Assembly: GCF_051014445.1 (NCBI RefSeq)
Contig: NC_135134.1
Coordinates: forward strand, 31,065,672-31,129,671
Direction: 5' to 3'
Origin: Colletes latitarsis
Taxonomy: Eukaryota > Arthropoda > Insecta > Hymenoptera > Colletidae
Length of the DNA: 64,000 bases
Below the pieces are notes generated by a model, which saw nothing but the letters and a program-made list of their open reading frames with translations, had not been told where the DNA came from and did no database searches. Made by a program: the position numbers and the translations under genes. Shown here one piece after another: positions 32,601 through 47,127 of this stretch. Each line of letters begins with the position of its first letter. Position 1 is the first letter of the stretch.

Positions 32601-35600
32601 TGATTTTGCCTTCTTCGCATACTTGTTGGCCAGATCCTGGGTATTTTCCGTGTTTGAATCACGTAGTAATGTGGTAACACACTGAAGCAGTCAATTAAAC
32701 CTGGTTTCGATCAATATTTCAGAGGATAACACCGGTTAGGTCTGGCTTAGGTCTGGGTTATGCCCGCATCTGGCTCATGATTTTGCCTTCTTCGCATACT
32801 TGTTGGCCAGATCCTGGGTTTTTTTCGTGTTTGAATCACGTAGTAATGTGGTAACACACTGAAGCAGTCAATTAAACCTGGTTTCGATCAATATTTCAGA
32901 GGATAACACCGGTTAGGTCTGGGTTAGGTCTGGGTTATGCCCGCATCTGGCTCATGATTTTGCCGTCTTCGCATACTTGTTGGCCAGATCCTGGGGTTTT
33001 TTCGTGTTTGAATCACGTAGTAATGTGGTGACACACTGAAGCAGTCAATTAAACCTGGTTTCGATCAATATTTTAGAGGATAACGCCGGTTAGGTCTGGG
33101 TTAGGTCTGGGTTATGCCCGCATCTGGCTCATGATTTTGCCGTCTTCGCATACTTGTTGGCCAGATCCTGGGGTTTTTTCGTGTTTGAATCACGTAGTAA
33201 TGTGGTAACACACTGAAGCAGTCAATTAAACCTGGTTTCGATCAATATTTTAGAGGATAACACCGGTTAGGTCTGGGTTAGGTCTGGGTTATGCCCGCAT
33301 CTGGCTCATGATTTTGCCGTCTTCGCATACTTGTTGGCCAGATCCTGGGGTTTTTTGTGTTTGAATCACGTAGTAATGTGGTAACACACTGAAGCAGTCA
33401 ATTAAACCAGGTTTCGATCAATATTTCAGAGGATAACACCGGTTAGGTCTGGGCTAGGTCTGGGTTATGCCCGCATCTGGCTCATGATTTTGCCGTCTTC
33501 GCATACTTGTTGGCCAGATCCTGGGGTTTTTTCGTGTTTGAATCACGTAGTAATGTGGTGACACACTGAAGCAGTCAATTAAACCTGGTTTCGATCAATA
33601 TTTTAGAGGATAACGCCGGTTAGGTCTGGGTTAGGTCTGGGTTATGCCCGCATCTGGCTCATGATTTTGCCGTCTTCGCATACTTGTTGGCCAGATCCTG
33701 GGGTTTTTTCGTGTTTGAATCACGTAATAATGTGGTAACACACTGAAGCTGGCAATTAAACCTGGTTTCGATCAATATTTTAGAGGATAACACCGGTTAG
33801 GTCTGGGTTAGGTCTGGGTTATGCCCGCATCTGGCTCATGATTTTGCCGTCCTCGCATACTTGTTGGCCAGATCCTGGGTATTTTCCGTGTTTGAATCAC
33901 GTAGTAATGTGGTAACACACTGAAGCAGTCAATTAAACCTGGTTTCGATCAATATTTCAGAGGATAACACCGGTTAGGTCTGGGTTAGGTCTGGGTTATG
34001 CCCGCATCTGGCTCATGATTTTGCCTTCTTCGCATACTTGTTGGCCAGATCCTGGGTTTTTTTCGTGTTTGAATCACGTAGTAATGTGGTAATACACTGA
34101 AGCAGTCAATTAAACCTGGTTTCGATCAATATTTTAGAGGATAACACCGGTTAGGTCTGGGTTAGGTCTGGGTTATGCCCGCATCTGGCTCATGATTTTG
34201 CCTTCTTCGCATACTTGTTGGCCAGATCCTGGGTTTTTTTCGTGTTTGAATCACGTAGTAATGTGGTAACACACTGAAGCAGTCAATTAAACCTGGTTTC
34301 AATCAATATTTTAGAGGATAACACCGGTTAGGTCTGGGTTAGGTCTGGGTTATGCCCGCATCTGGCTCATGATTTTGCCTTCATCGCATACTTGTTGGCC
34401 AGATCCTGGGTTTTTTTCGTGTTTGAATCACGTAGTAATGTGGTGACACACTGAAGCGGTCAATTAAACCTGGTTTCGATCAATATTTTAGAGGATAACA
34501 CCGGTTAGGTCTGGGTTAGGTCTGGGAAATGCGCGCATCTGGCATATTCTTTCGCATTCTTCGCATACTTGTTGGCCAGATCCTGGGTATTTTCCGTGTT
34601 TGAAACACGTAGTAATGTGGTAACACACTGAAGCAGTCAATTAAACCTGGTTTCGATCAATATTTTAGAGGATAACGCCGGTTAGGTCTGGGTTAGGTCT
34701 GGGAAATGCGCGCATCTGGCTTATACTTTCGCCTTCTTCGCATACTTGTTGGCCAGATCCTGGGTTTTTTTCGTGTTTGAATCACGTAGTAATGTGGTGA
34801 CACACTGAAGCGGTCAATTAAACCTGGTTTCGATCAATATTTTAGAGGATAACACCGGTTAGGTCTGGGTTAGGTCTGGGTTATGCCCGCATCTGGCTCA
34901 TGATTTTGCCTTCATCGCATACTTGTTGGCCAGATCCTGGGTTTTTTCCGTGTTTGAATCACGTAGTAATGTGGTAACACACTGAAGCAGTCTATTAAAC
35001 CTGGTTTCGATGAATATTTCAGAGGATAACACCGGTTAGGTCCGGGTTAGGTCTGGGAAATGCGCGCATCTGGCTTATACTTTCGCCTTCTTTGCATACT
35101 TGTTGGCCAGATCTTGGGTTTTTTTCGTGTTTGAATCACGTAGTAATGTGGTAACTCACTGAAGCAGTCAATTAAACCTGGTTTCGATCAATATTTTAGA
35201 GGATAACACCGGTTAGGTCTGGGTTAGGTCTGGGTTATGCCCGCATCTGGCTCATGATTTTGTCTTCATCGCATACTTGTTGGCCAGATCCTGGGTTTTT
35301 TCCGTGTTTGAATCACGTAGTAATGTGGTAATACACTGAAGCAGTCAATTAAACCTGGTTTCGATCAATATTTCAGAGGATAACGCCGGTTAGGTCTGGG
35401 TTAGGTCTGGGAAATGCGCGCATCTGGCTCATGATTTTGCCTTCTTCGCATACTTGTTGGCCAGATCCTGGGTATTTTCCGTGTTTGAATCACGTAGTAA
35501 TGTGGTAACACACTGAAGCAGTCAATTAAACCTGGTTTCGATCAATATTTCAGAGGATAACACCGGTTAGGTCTGGCTTAGGTCTGGGTTATGCCCGCAT

Positions 35601-38600
35601 CTGGCTCATGATTTTGCCTTCTTCGCATACTTGTTGGCCAGATCCTGGGTTTTTTTCGTGTTTGAATCACGTAGTAATGTGGTAACACACTGAAGCAGTC
35701 AATTAAACCTGGTTTCGATCAATATTTCAGAGGATAACACCGGTTAGGTCTGGGTTAGGTCTGGGTTATGCCCGCATCTGGCTCATGATTTTGCCGTCTT
35801 CGCATACTTGTTGGCCAGATCCTGGGGTTTTTTCGTGTTTGAATCACGTAGTAATGTGGTGACACACTGAAGCAGTCAATTAAACCTGGTTTCGATCAAT
35901 ATTTTAGAGGATAACGCCGGTTAGGTCTGGGTTAGGTCTGGGTTATGCCCGCATCTGGCTCATGATTTTGCCGTCTTCGCATACTTGTTGGCCAGATCCT
36001 GGGGTTTTTTCGTGTTTGAATCACGTAGTAATGTGGTAACACACTGAAGCAGTCAATTAAACCTGGTTTCGATCAATATTTTAGAGGATAACACCGGTTA
36101 GGTCTGGGTTAGGTCTGGGTTATGCCCGCATCTGGCTCATGATTTTGCCGTCTTCGCATACTTGTTGGCCAGATCCTGGGGTTTTTTGTGTTTGAATCAC
36201 GTAGTAATGTGGTAACACACTGAAGCAGTCAATTAAACCAGGTTTCGATCAATATTTCAGAGGATAACACCGGTTAGGTCTGGGCTAGGTCTGGGTTATG
36301 CCCGCATCTGGCTCATGATTTTGCCGTCTTCGCATACTTGTTGGCCAGATCCTGGGGTTTTTTCGTGTTTGAATCACGTAGTAATGTGGTGACACACTGA
36401 AGCAGTCAATTAAACCTGGTTTCGATCAATATTTTAGAGGATAACGCCGGTTAGGTCTGGGTTAGGTCTGGGTTATGCCCGCATCTGGCTCATGATTTTG
36501 CCGTCTTCGCATACTTGTTGGCCAGATCCTGGGGTTTTTTCGTGTTTGAATCACGTAATAATGTGGTAACACACTGAAGCTGGCAATTAAACCTGGTTTC
36601 GATCAATATTTTAGAGGATAACACCGGTTAGGTCTGGGTTAGGTCTGGGTTATGCCCGCATCTGGCTCATGATTTTGCCGTCCTCGCATACTTGTTGGCC
36701 AGATCCTGGGTATTTTCCGTGTTTGAATCACGTAGTAATGTGGTAACACACTGAAGCAGTCAATTAAACCTGGTTTCGATCAATATTTCAGAGGATAACA
36801 CCGGTTAGGTCTGGGTTAGGTCTGGGTTATGCCCGCATCTGGCTCATGATTTTGCCTTCTTCGCATACTTGTTGGCCAGATCCTGGGTTTTTTTCGTGTT
36901 TGAATCACGTAGTAATGTGGTAATACACTGAAGCAGTCAATTAAACCTGGTTTCGATCAATATTTTAGAGGATAACACCGGTTAGGTCTGGGTTAGGTCT
37001 GGGTTATGCCCGAATCTGGCTCATGATTTTGCCTTCTTCGCATACTTGTTGGCCAGATCCTGGGTTTTTTTCGTGTTTGAATCACGTAGTAATGTGGTAA
37101 CACACTGAAGCAGTCAATTAAACCTGGTTTCAATCAATATTTTAGAGGATAACACCGGTTAGGTCTGGGTTAGGTCTGGGTTATGCCCGCATCTGGCTCA
37201 TGATTTTGCCTTCATCGCATACTTGTTGGCCAGATCCTGGGTTTTTTCCGTGTTTGAATCACGTAGTAATGTGGTCACACACTGAAGCAGTCAATTAAAC
37301 CTGGTTTCGATCAATATTTCAGAGGATAACACCGGTTAGATCTGGGTTAGGTCTGGGAAATGCGCGCATCTGGCTTATTCTTTCGCATTCTTCGCATACT
37401 TGTTGGCCAGATCCTGGGTATTTTCCGTGTTTGAAACACGTAGTAATGTGGTAACACACTGAAGCAGTCAATTAAACTTGGTTTCGATCAATATTTTAGA
37501 GGATAACGCCGGTTAGGTCTGGGTTAGGTCTGGGAAATGAGCGCATCTGGCTCATGATTTTGCCTTCTTCGCATACTTGTTGGCCAGATCCTAGGTATTT
37601 TCCGTGTTTGAATCACGTAGTAATGTGGTAACACACTGAAGCAGTCAATTAAACCTGGTTTCGATCAATATTTCAGAGGATAACCCCGGTTAGGTCTGGG
37701 TTAGGTCTGGGAAATGCGCGCATCTGGCTTATACTTTCGCCTTCTTCGCATACTTGTTGGCCAGATCCTGGGTTTTTTTCGTGTTTGAATCACGTAGGAA
37801 TGTGGTAACACACTGAAGCAGTCAATTAAACCTGGTTTCGATCAATATTTCAGAGGATAACACCGGTTAGGTCTGGGTTAGGTCTGGGTTATGCCCGCAT
37901 CTGGCTCATGATTTTGCCTTCTTCGCATACTTGTTGGCCAGATCCTGGGTTTTTTTCGTGTTTGAATCACGTAGTAATGTGGTAATACACTGAAGCAGTC
38001 AATTAAACCTGGTTTCGATCAATATTTTAGAGGATAACACCGGTTAGGTCTGGGTTAGGTCTGGGTTATGCCCGCATCTGGCTCATGATTTTGCCTTCTT
38101 CGCATACTTGTTGGCCAGATCCTGGGTTTTTTTCGTGTTTGAATCACGTAGTAATGTGGTGACACACTGAAGCGGTCAATTAAACCTGGTTTCGATCAAT
38201 ATTTTAGAGGATAACACCGGTTAGGTCTGGGTTAGGTCTGGGTTATGCCCGCATCTGGCTCATGATTTTGCCTTCATCGCATACTTGTTGGCCAGATCCT
38301 GGGTTTTTTCCGTGTTTGAATCACGTAGTAATGTGGTAACACACTGAAGCAGTCTATTAAACCTGGTTTCGATGAATATTTCAGAGGATAACACCGGTTA
38401 GGTCCGGGTTAGGACTGGGAAATGCGCGCATCTGGCTTATACTTTCGCCTTCTTCGCATACTTGTTGGCCAGATCTTGGGTTTTTTTCGTGTTTGAATCA
38501 CGTAGTAATGTGGTAACTCACTGAAGCAGTCAATTAAACCTGGTTTCGATCAATATTTTAGAGGATAACTCCGGTTAGGTCTGGGTTAGGTCTGGGTTAT

Positions 38601-41600
38601 GCCCGCATCTGGCTCATGATTTTGTCTTCATCGCATACTTGTTGGCCAGATCCTGGGTTTTTTCCGTGTTTGAATCACGTAGTAATGTGGTAATACACTG
38701 AAGCAGTCAATTAAACCTGGTTTCGATCAATATTTCAGAGGATAACGCCGGTTAGGTCTGGGTTAGGTCTGGGAAATGCGCGCATCTGGCTCATGATTTT
38801 GCCTTCTTCGCATACTTTTTGGCCAGATCCTGGGTATTTTCCGTGTTTGAATCACGTAGTAATGTGGTAACACACTGAAGCAGTCAATTAAACCTGGTTT
38901 CTATCAATATTTCAGAGGATAACGCCGGTTAGGTCTGGGTTAGGTCTGGGAAATGCGCGCATCTGGCTCATGATTTTGCCTTCTTCGCATACTTGTTGGC
39001 CAGATCCTGGGTATTTTCCGTGTTTGAATCACGTAGTAATGTGGTAACACACTGAAGCAGTCAATTAAACCTGGTTTCGATCAATATTTCAGAGGATAAC
39101 ACCGGTTAGGTCTGGCTTAGGTCTGGGTTATGCCCGCATCTGGCTCATGATTTTGCCTTCTTCGCATACTTGTTGGCCAGATCCTGGGTTTTTTTCGTGT
39201 TTGAATCACGTAGTAATGTGGTAATACACTGAAGCAGTCAATTAAACCTGGTTTCGATCAATATTTTAGAGGATAACACCGGTTAGGTCTGGGTTAGGTC
39301 TGGGTTATGCCCGCATCTGGCTCATGATTTTGCCGTCTTCGCATTCTTGTTGGCCAGATCCTGGGGTTTTTTCGTGTTTGAATCACGTAGTAATGTGGTA
39401 ACACATTGAAGCAGTCAATTAAACCTGGTTTCGATCAATATTTCAGAGGATAACACCGGTTAGGTCTGGGTTAGGTCTGGGTTATGCCCGCATCTGGCTC
39501 ATGATTTTGCCGTCTTCGCATACTTGTTGGCCAGATCCTGGGTTTTTTTCGTGTTTGAATCACGTAGTAATGTGGTAACACACTGAAGCAGTCAATTAAA
39601 CCTGGTTTCGATCAATATTTTAGAGGATAACACCGGTTAGGTCTGGGTTAGGTCTGGGTTATGCCCGCATCTGGCTCATGATTTTGCCTTCTTCGCATAC
39701 TTGCCGGCCAGATCCTGGGTTTTTTTCGTGTTTGAATCACGTAGTAATGTGGTAACACACTGAAGCAGTCAATTAAACCTGGTTTCGATCAATATTTCAG
39801 AGGATAACGCCGGTTAGGTCTGGGTTAGGTCTGGGAAATGCGCGCATCTGGCACATGATTTTGCCTTCTTCGCATACTTGTTGGCCAGATCCTGGGTATT
39901 TTCCGTGTTTGAAACACGTAGTAATGTGGTAACACACTGAAGCAGTCAATTAAACCTGGATTCGGTCAGTATTTTAGAGGGTAACACCGGTTAGGTCTGG
40001 GTTAGGTCTGGGATGTGCGCGCATCTGGCTTATACTTTCGCCTTTTTCGCATACTTGTTGGCCAGATCCTGGGTTTTTTTCGTGATTGAATCACTTAGTA
40101 ATGTGGTACCACACTGAAGCAGTCAATTAAACCTGGTTTCGATCAATATTTTAGAGGATAACACCGGTTAGGTCTGGGTTAGGTCTGGGTTATGCCCGCA
40201 TCTGGCTCATGATTTTGCCTTCTTCGCATACTTGTTGGCCAGATCCTGGGTTTTTTTCGTGTTTGAATCACGTACTAATGTGGTAACACACTGAAGCAGT
40301 CAATTAAACCTGGCTTCGATCAATATTTTAGAGGATAACACCGGTTAGGTCTGGGTTAGGTCTGGGTTATGCCCGCATCTGGCTCATGATTATGCCTTCT
40401 TCGCATACTTGTTGGCCAGATCCTGGGTTTCTTCTGGTTTGAATCACGTAGTAATGTGGTAACACACTGAAGCAGTCAATTAAACCTGGTTTCGATCAAT
40501 ATTTCAGAGGATAACACCGGTTAGGTCTGGATTAGGTCTGGGAAATGCGCGCATCTGGCACATGATTTTGCCTTCTTCGCATACTTGTTGGCCAGATCCT
40601 GGGTATTTTCCGTGTTTGAAACACGTAGTAATGTGGTAACACACTGAAGCAGTCAATTAAACCTGGATTCGGTCAGTATTTTAGAGGGTAACACCGGTTA
40701 GGTCTGGGTTAGGTCTGGGATGTGCGCGCATCTGGCTTATACTTTCACCTTTTTCGCATACTTGTTGGCCAGATCCTGGGTTTTTTTCGTGTTTGAATCA
40801 CGTAGTAATGTGGTAATACACTGAAGCAGTCAATTAAACCTGGTTTCGATCAATATTTTAGAGGATAACACCGGTTAGGTCTGGGTTAGGTCTGGGTTAT
40901 GCCCGCATCTGGCTCATGATTTTGCCTTCTTCGCATACTTGTTGGCCAGATCCTGGGGTTTTTTCGTGTTTGAATCACGTAGTAATGTGGTAACACACTG
41001 AAGCAGTTAATTAAACCTGGTTTCGATCAATATTTCAGAGGATAACACCGGTTAGGTCTGGGTTAGGTCTGGGTAATGCCCGCATCTGGCTCATGATTTT
41101 GCCGTCTTCGCATACTTGTTGGACAGATCGTGGGGTTTTTTCGTGTTTGAATCACGTAGTAATGTGGTGACACACTGAAGCAGTCAATTAAACCTGGTTT
41201 CGATCAATATTTTAGAGGATAACGCCGGTTAGGTCTGGGTTAGGTCTGGGTTATGCCCGCATCTGGCTCATGATTTTGCCGTCTTCGCATACTTGTTGGC
41301 CAGATCCTGGGGTTTTTTCGTGTTTGAATCACGTAGTAATGTGGTGACACACTGAAGCAGTCAATTAAACCTGGTTTCGATCAATATTTTAGAGGATAAC
41401 GCCGGTTAGGTCTGTGTTAGGTCTGGGTTATGCCCGCATCTGGCTCATGATTTTGCCTTCATCGCATACTTGTTGGCCAGATCCTGGGTTTTTTCAGTGT
41501 TTGAATCACGTAGTAATGTGGTAACTCACTGAAGCAGTCAATTAAACCTGGTTTCGATCAATATTTCAGAGGATAACACCGGTTAGGTCTGGGTTAGGTC

Positions 41601-42894
41601 TGGGTTATGCCCGCATCTGGCTCATGATTATGCCTTCTTCGCATACTTGTTGGCCAGATCCTGGGTTTCTTCTGGTTTGAATCACGTAGTAATGTGGTAC
41701 CACACAGTAACAGTCAATTAAACCTGGATTCGGTCAGTATTTTAGAGGATAACACCGGTTAGGTCTGGGTTAGGTCTGGGATGTGCGCGCATCCGGCTTA
41801 TACTTTCGCCTTTTTCGCATACTTGTTGGCCAGATCCTGGGTTTTTTTCGTGTTTGAATCACGTAGTAATGTGGTACCACACTGAAGCAGTCAATTAAAC
41901 CTGGTTTCGATCAATATTTTAGAGGATAACACCGGTTAGGTCTGGGTTAGGTCTGGGTTATGCCCGCATCTGGCTCATGATTTTGCCTTCTTCGCATACT
42001 TGTTGGCCAGATCCTGGGTTTTTTTCGTGTTTGAATCACGTACTAATGTGGTAACACACTGAAGCAGTCAATTAAACCTGGTTTCGATCAATATTTTAGA
42101 GGATAACACCGGTTAGGTCTGGGTTAGGTCTGGGTTATGCCCGCATCTGGCTCATGATTATGCCTTCTTCGCATACTTGTTGGCCAGATCCTGGGTTTTT
42201 TCCGTGTTTGAATCACGTAGTAATGTGGTCACACACTGAAGCAGTCAATTAAACCTGGTTTCGATCAATATTTCAGAGGATAACACCGGTTAGGTCTGGG
42301 TTAGGTCTGGGATGTGCGCGCATCTGGCTTATACTTTCGCCTTTTTCGCATACTTGTTGGCCAGATCCTGGGTTTTTTTCGTGTTTGAATCACGTAGTAA
42401 TGTGGTACCACACTGAAGCAGTCAATTAAACCTGGTTTCGATCAATATTTTAGAGGATAACACCGGTTAGGTCTGGGTTAGGTCTGGGTTATGCCCGCAT
42501 CTGGCTCATGATTTTGCCTTCTCCGCATACTTGTTGGCCAGATCCTGGGTTTTTTTCGTGTTTGAATCACGTACTAATGTGGTAACACACTGAAGCAGTC
42601 AATTAAACCTGGTTTCGATCAATATTTTAGAGGATAACACCGGTTAGGTCTGGGTTAGGTCTGGGTTATGCCCGCATCTGGCTCATGATTTTGCCTTCAT
42701 CGCATACTTGTTGGCCAGATCCTGGGTTTTTTCCGTGTTTGAATCACGTAGTAATGTGGTAACACACTGAAGCAGTCAATTAAACCTGGTTTCGATCAAT
42801 ATTTTAGAGGATAACACCGGTTAGGTCTTGGTTAGGTCTGGGTTATACCAGCATCTGGCTCATGATTTTGCCTTCTTCGCATACGTGTTGGCCA
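23615..42894 (+). repeat. 177-bp satellite block, unit 2, part after the retrotransposon (~109 monomers)
   Basis: The array resumes with GATCCTGGG exactly one monomer phase after 21371. It has nested higher-order structure. A segment of about 2.5 kb (roughly 31906-34400) recurs at a 2,831-bp offset, i.e. 16 monomers, shown by GAAGCGGTC at 31976 and 34807 and by AATCAATATT after GGTTTC at 34301 and 37132. A 4-monomer step (708 bp) links the GGCATATTC variants near 30651 and 31359. A divergent monomer lies at 28740-28916. The last 12 monomers (from 40772) are collinear with monomers 4-15 of unit 1. Confidence 0.98.
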
Positions 42895-43771
42895 CGTGTT
42901 GACGATAAAACTGTAAGATAAAGGATGAATTAAGTTCCAAGTCCCTAAAATTTTCCAAATCATAGATTTAAAAATGATTTAGATATTTACATGATTTTAG
43001 TGTGGGTATTTATACAAGTATGTAAATCTCTATTTATGCATAACATGTTACCCCTAAATGGGCAAGTTAATGAATTATATACATGTTAATTGTATAATAA
43101 TAACCCTTTGTTCCTCATAAAAATTCACAACTGAATTGCTATCATTCTAAAAAAATCCATCCCAAAATATATTATCAAAACTAGTAATAAATTATTTGAA
43201 CAAGGTGATAACAGATTTGAAATATTTAATAAAATTTAAATACCAGATATTGATAGTATTAATAAAATATAATATTAATACTATTTTGACACTGTTATTT
43301 GATTTTAATATTAATTATAGATACTTTGATTATTGATTTATTAAAACATAAAGTTAATGAAGTCCCAGTAGATTATAAATATTTTAAAGAGCATGAATTA
43401 GCATAGAATTTCATAAAAAATTTGATGAGTGATAGAAGTAACTTGAATAATCTGAATTTTGTAGCTTTTACTATATCTTTGGATATGGAATCACAGATTC
43501 ATTTTATTAATAAAAATAGAGATAGTACTGATGATTTACTCAGACTCGTTAAAGTAAGTGGGCCAAGTGGGAAGAATATTAAGATAGATGGATAGATATT
43601 GGTAAAAGTATACTTCTTGTCCTTATATAGGAAATCTTTAATATTACAAATAAACTCTTTCTGTAAAATCTTGAACTTATCATTATAATTTATAGAATTA
43701 AAGTCAACGCATCTAATAATGAAAGTGAACTGAAGTATTTTATAGACTTGTCAAGAACGTTTTTTGGTATA

Positions 43772-43891
43772 TTCCTAGCAAACGACCCGTTCAACGATCG
43801 GGATGAGTTATACGTAATTCGATTCGTCTAATTCAGTATATTATTTCATTAGTATATGCATTTCATTATCTGCGGAAATTCGGTATTTTTA
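43772..43891 (+). repeat. Long inverted repeat, left arm, unit 2
   Basis: Copy of 7269-7388 at offset 36,503; its partner is 46529-46650. Confidence 0.75.
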
Positions 43892-44494
43892 CAAAGTAAC
43901 TAAGTATTTTAAATATATTCTGATAGGTTCACAGGTGGAAACAAGTGACTGTCGTTACCTGTGTTCAAAATGCCAGCTAGTAAAATGCTAATTTGTTAAC
44001 AATAACATTTGTTGAATGAAATTTCTGCTATTTCTGCAAATATCTCATTGAATAAATCACCATCTTTCTATTATATATACATTTACTAAATACATAATGG
44101 CTCAGGTATCCAATGAAGTTACTCTTATTGGAAATATAAAATATTGATAGTATTATATGTTAGAAAAAAGTGGTGTCTTCAATTTAATTCATGTAAGCAT
44201 CAGTAATGAGATCTTGAAAATTGACGCTGTGATTAATTTTCAAATGGCCTCTGTGCCATTATTTCTACAACAAAATGTTGATTCATCAGTCTCTATCTAC
44301 TCTACCCTTCCACAATTGCTGCGCAGTATTTTTATTTAATGTTAGTTATATAATATATCACGACATTGCTCATAATTATACGTTAGCATATATGGTAATT
44401 TTAAAACAATATCTGTAACTGAGTTTGTTTTTAGAAAACCACGTTCTTTGCTTTTCAAATATCTTTATATAATGCAATGGCTTTTAAAAACTAA

Positions 44495-44833
44495 GGGTAT
44501 AAACATCTCACCGTAAACCGTAAATAGTTTACATTTTAAAGATCCAGAAACAGGCGCTCATACGAATAAAACAGAAACTACGTGGAAGCATAGTAAACAC
44601 TTTTTGCCTGAATATTGTCGGTTAGTATTTGCAGTTCCACACGTTTTTTAATATGTTTTTCTAACATATAATACAAAATAATAAATATTATATTTTCTAT
44701 TTTCAGCAAAAAAGATAATTTCATTGGGTACTTAAGCCATTACGTGTTTTATAAACCTTCCAAGCAAGGAAAGGATGATTTATTTAATCAGTTCTTAAAA
44801 GAAATTTCAGAAATTTCATTTGATGATGATTGA
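44495..44833 (+). pseudogene. Merlin-type transposase remnant, unit 2
   Basis: Collinear with 7992-8330 at offset 36,503 and sharing the frameshift and the 86-bp intron (44621-44706). No difference seen. Confidence 0.8.
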
Positions 44834-45136
44834 TTCTGTAAAAAATCAAAATATACCAGACTTAGATGATAATGAAATTTAATAATAAAAACAAGTTAAG
44901 CCAACGTACTGCGTGCAATAGTAATTTACTATATATTGTAAACACTGTCAGCGGCGGGGAGACATTTTTTACTGTTGCTGCATGTACTGTCTACATACCT
45001 GGTTTTAATACTGTCCACCTGACCGACTCGTGGAAGTTCTATGCCTAAAAAAATGATTTTTATGCATCATACAAATTCTTCTACAAATTCCCATTTGACA
45101 ATGTAGAATAGATCCAATTAGATAAATTATTTATAA

Positions 45137-46241
45137 TTTTTAAAATGAACATAGCAACGATTTAATGTTAATCATTACATTACCAATCTTTCCAGATATT
45201 AGTTTAAAACCATCACCAACTTTAATATCAACCGGGTTTTGTAGATTTTTGGATTCATAAAAGTACTCATCTGTGTTTATTATGTGATCTGAGCAACCAC
45301 TATCTAGTAGCCATTTAATATTTCTACTTCTTCTATTTTGCTACTTTTCATTACTTCAACCTTGAATGAATTGTAATTTCTACTGTCATCTAGACTCGAA
45401 TTTCCAGCCACTTTTCTATCGTGTCTATTTTGTATATGTTTGAAAAGGTTGCCTTTTGTAATAATTATTAAAGTTTTCTGGGCAGTAACGTTGGATGTGC
45501 CCTGACTTATTACACTGACTTAACATACCGCTTCAGTAGTCGTTGCACTGCTATGCTGATTATCCTTTGAATTGAGATACTTGTTCTGATTGCGTTGTAC
45601 GTGTCGAAACCTATGACCTCTAGGATTTTTAGTTAAATTTGAACTAAACGTGCGAGTGTAATTTCTGCTGTACTCAAAGTAGTAACTTTTACCGTTTCTC
45701 TTTTGATACTCTAACAGTAATTTAGATTTTACATACTCAACTGTTTTCTCCTTCGTTGGCAGTGCATCAATAATATCAACAATACGTGAGAAGTTAACGT
45801 TAATAACAGATAATTCAATTTATCCTCTTCATTCACAGTCTCACCAGTATTTTTGAGCCTATTTATATGCGTTTCAAATTCGTTAAAGAAGTCACTTGGA
45901 TTTTCACCTTCTTTCATTTTTAATTCTAACAATCTTCTTTTACACAATAGCTTTACTGCACTGTTTTTAACTAGATAAATTTCGTCAAGCTTTGCAATCA
46001 TATTTTTCGCAGTCGTTTCTGATATTATTAATTCTAACTGAGTGTTTGAAATACTGTTTACGATGTAACTTTTTGCTTTAATTTCCTTTTTTATTCCAAT
46101 CTTCGACTCTTATTTCAGCCGGTCTTTCATCATGTAGAATAACCTCGTTACAGTCTTTCATTTCTAAAAATAAATTTAGCCTGAATTTCCAGTTCCATAA
46201 AATATTTGTAACATGAAATCGTCCTTTTTTTCACTTGCCAT
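45137..46241 (-). pseudogene. Ty1/copia-type gag-protease fragment, unit 2
   Basis: Same fragment and same lesions as 8634-9738, offset 36,503. Its longest open part is 46001 down to 45729. Confidence 0.88.
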
Positions 46242-46528
46242 GCTTCAAACTTAGGTTATCTTCCTTTCACAACTAAATTTCTTTTCTTTACTGTTAACGA
46301 ACAAACCACGGACCTCTGCTACCATGTTAAAATACTGTTTATATTATTTATTATAATGAATCTTGTTACAAAACAAACACACTTATTTTCCATTGTGAAA
46401 AGAAAACTTAAAAACTAAAAGAACATTCCTCGACGTGTGCTTCTCTCACAAACACACACACACACTCCTAAACACTAAAGAAACTAACGAATTTTAAGTC
46501 ATATTTCTAACAATAACAGTAACAGTTT

Positions 46529-46650
46529 ATAAAAAAATAACGAATTTCCACAGATGCATAGAAATGCATATCAATAATGTACTGAATTAGGCGAATCGAA
46601 TAATGTATAACTCACCCCGATCCGTGAACGGGCCTAGCGTTTGCTAGGAA
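46529..46650 (-). repeat. Long inverted repeat, right arm, unit 2
   Basis: Copy of 10026-10147 at offset 36,503. Confidence 0.75.
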
Positions 46651-47090
46651 TGTTCCATAACTTTTCAACAAAGTCTAAAATTTTTCCCAAGGGTTTTTGA
46701 ATACCTATACACTGTATAGATATCCTGTTTCCTTCAACCGAACGACACGTGTCCCTAAAAAATATATTTATAAAGTAAGTCGGTCAAGTAGGAAGAATAT
46801 TCAGATATTTAAGAATATGAATGTATTGGTAAAAATATCCATTCCTCTTACCTTTATGTCCTGTGTATTGGATAATATAGATTTACATACTTTTACCGCT
46901 GAATTCGAAATTCTGAACTAAACATAGGTACAGGACTCGTCAAAACCGTTTTTCATTCTTTTTATAGTTTTATCTGTTTTCCAAAAAACAACCAATTAAA
47001 TTAAGTTGCAAGAATGCAAAAGCGATAAAACTTACAGAGGCTTTAAATGTTTACTTAAGACTTTGCCTTTTGTAAAAACCGGCGATATTG

Positions 47091-47093
<3 letters not shown>

Positions 47094-47123
<30 letters not shown>
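47094..47123 (+). repeat. GT microsatellite, (GT)15, unit 2
   Basis: One repeat longer than in units 1 and 3. This breaks a spurious open frame seen in those units and shifts the unit offset from 36,503 to 36,505. Confidence 0.97.

Positions 47124-47127
<4 letters not shown>

Noticed and set aside
14659..42894. CRISPR-like array, because of regular spacing
   Set aside because: The whole 177-bp period is conserved, there are no unique spacers, and the context is eukaryotic.
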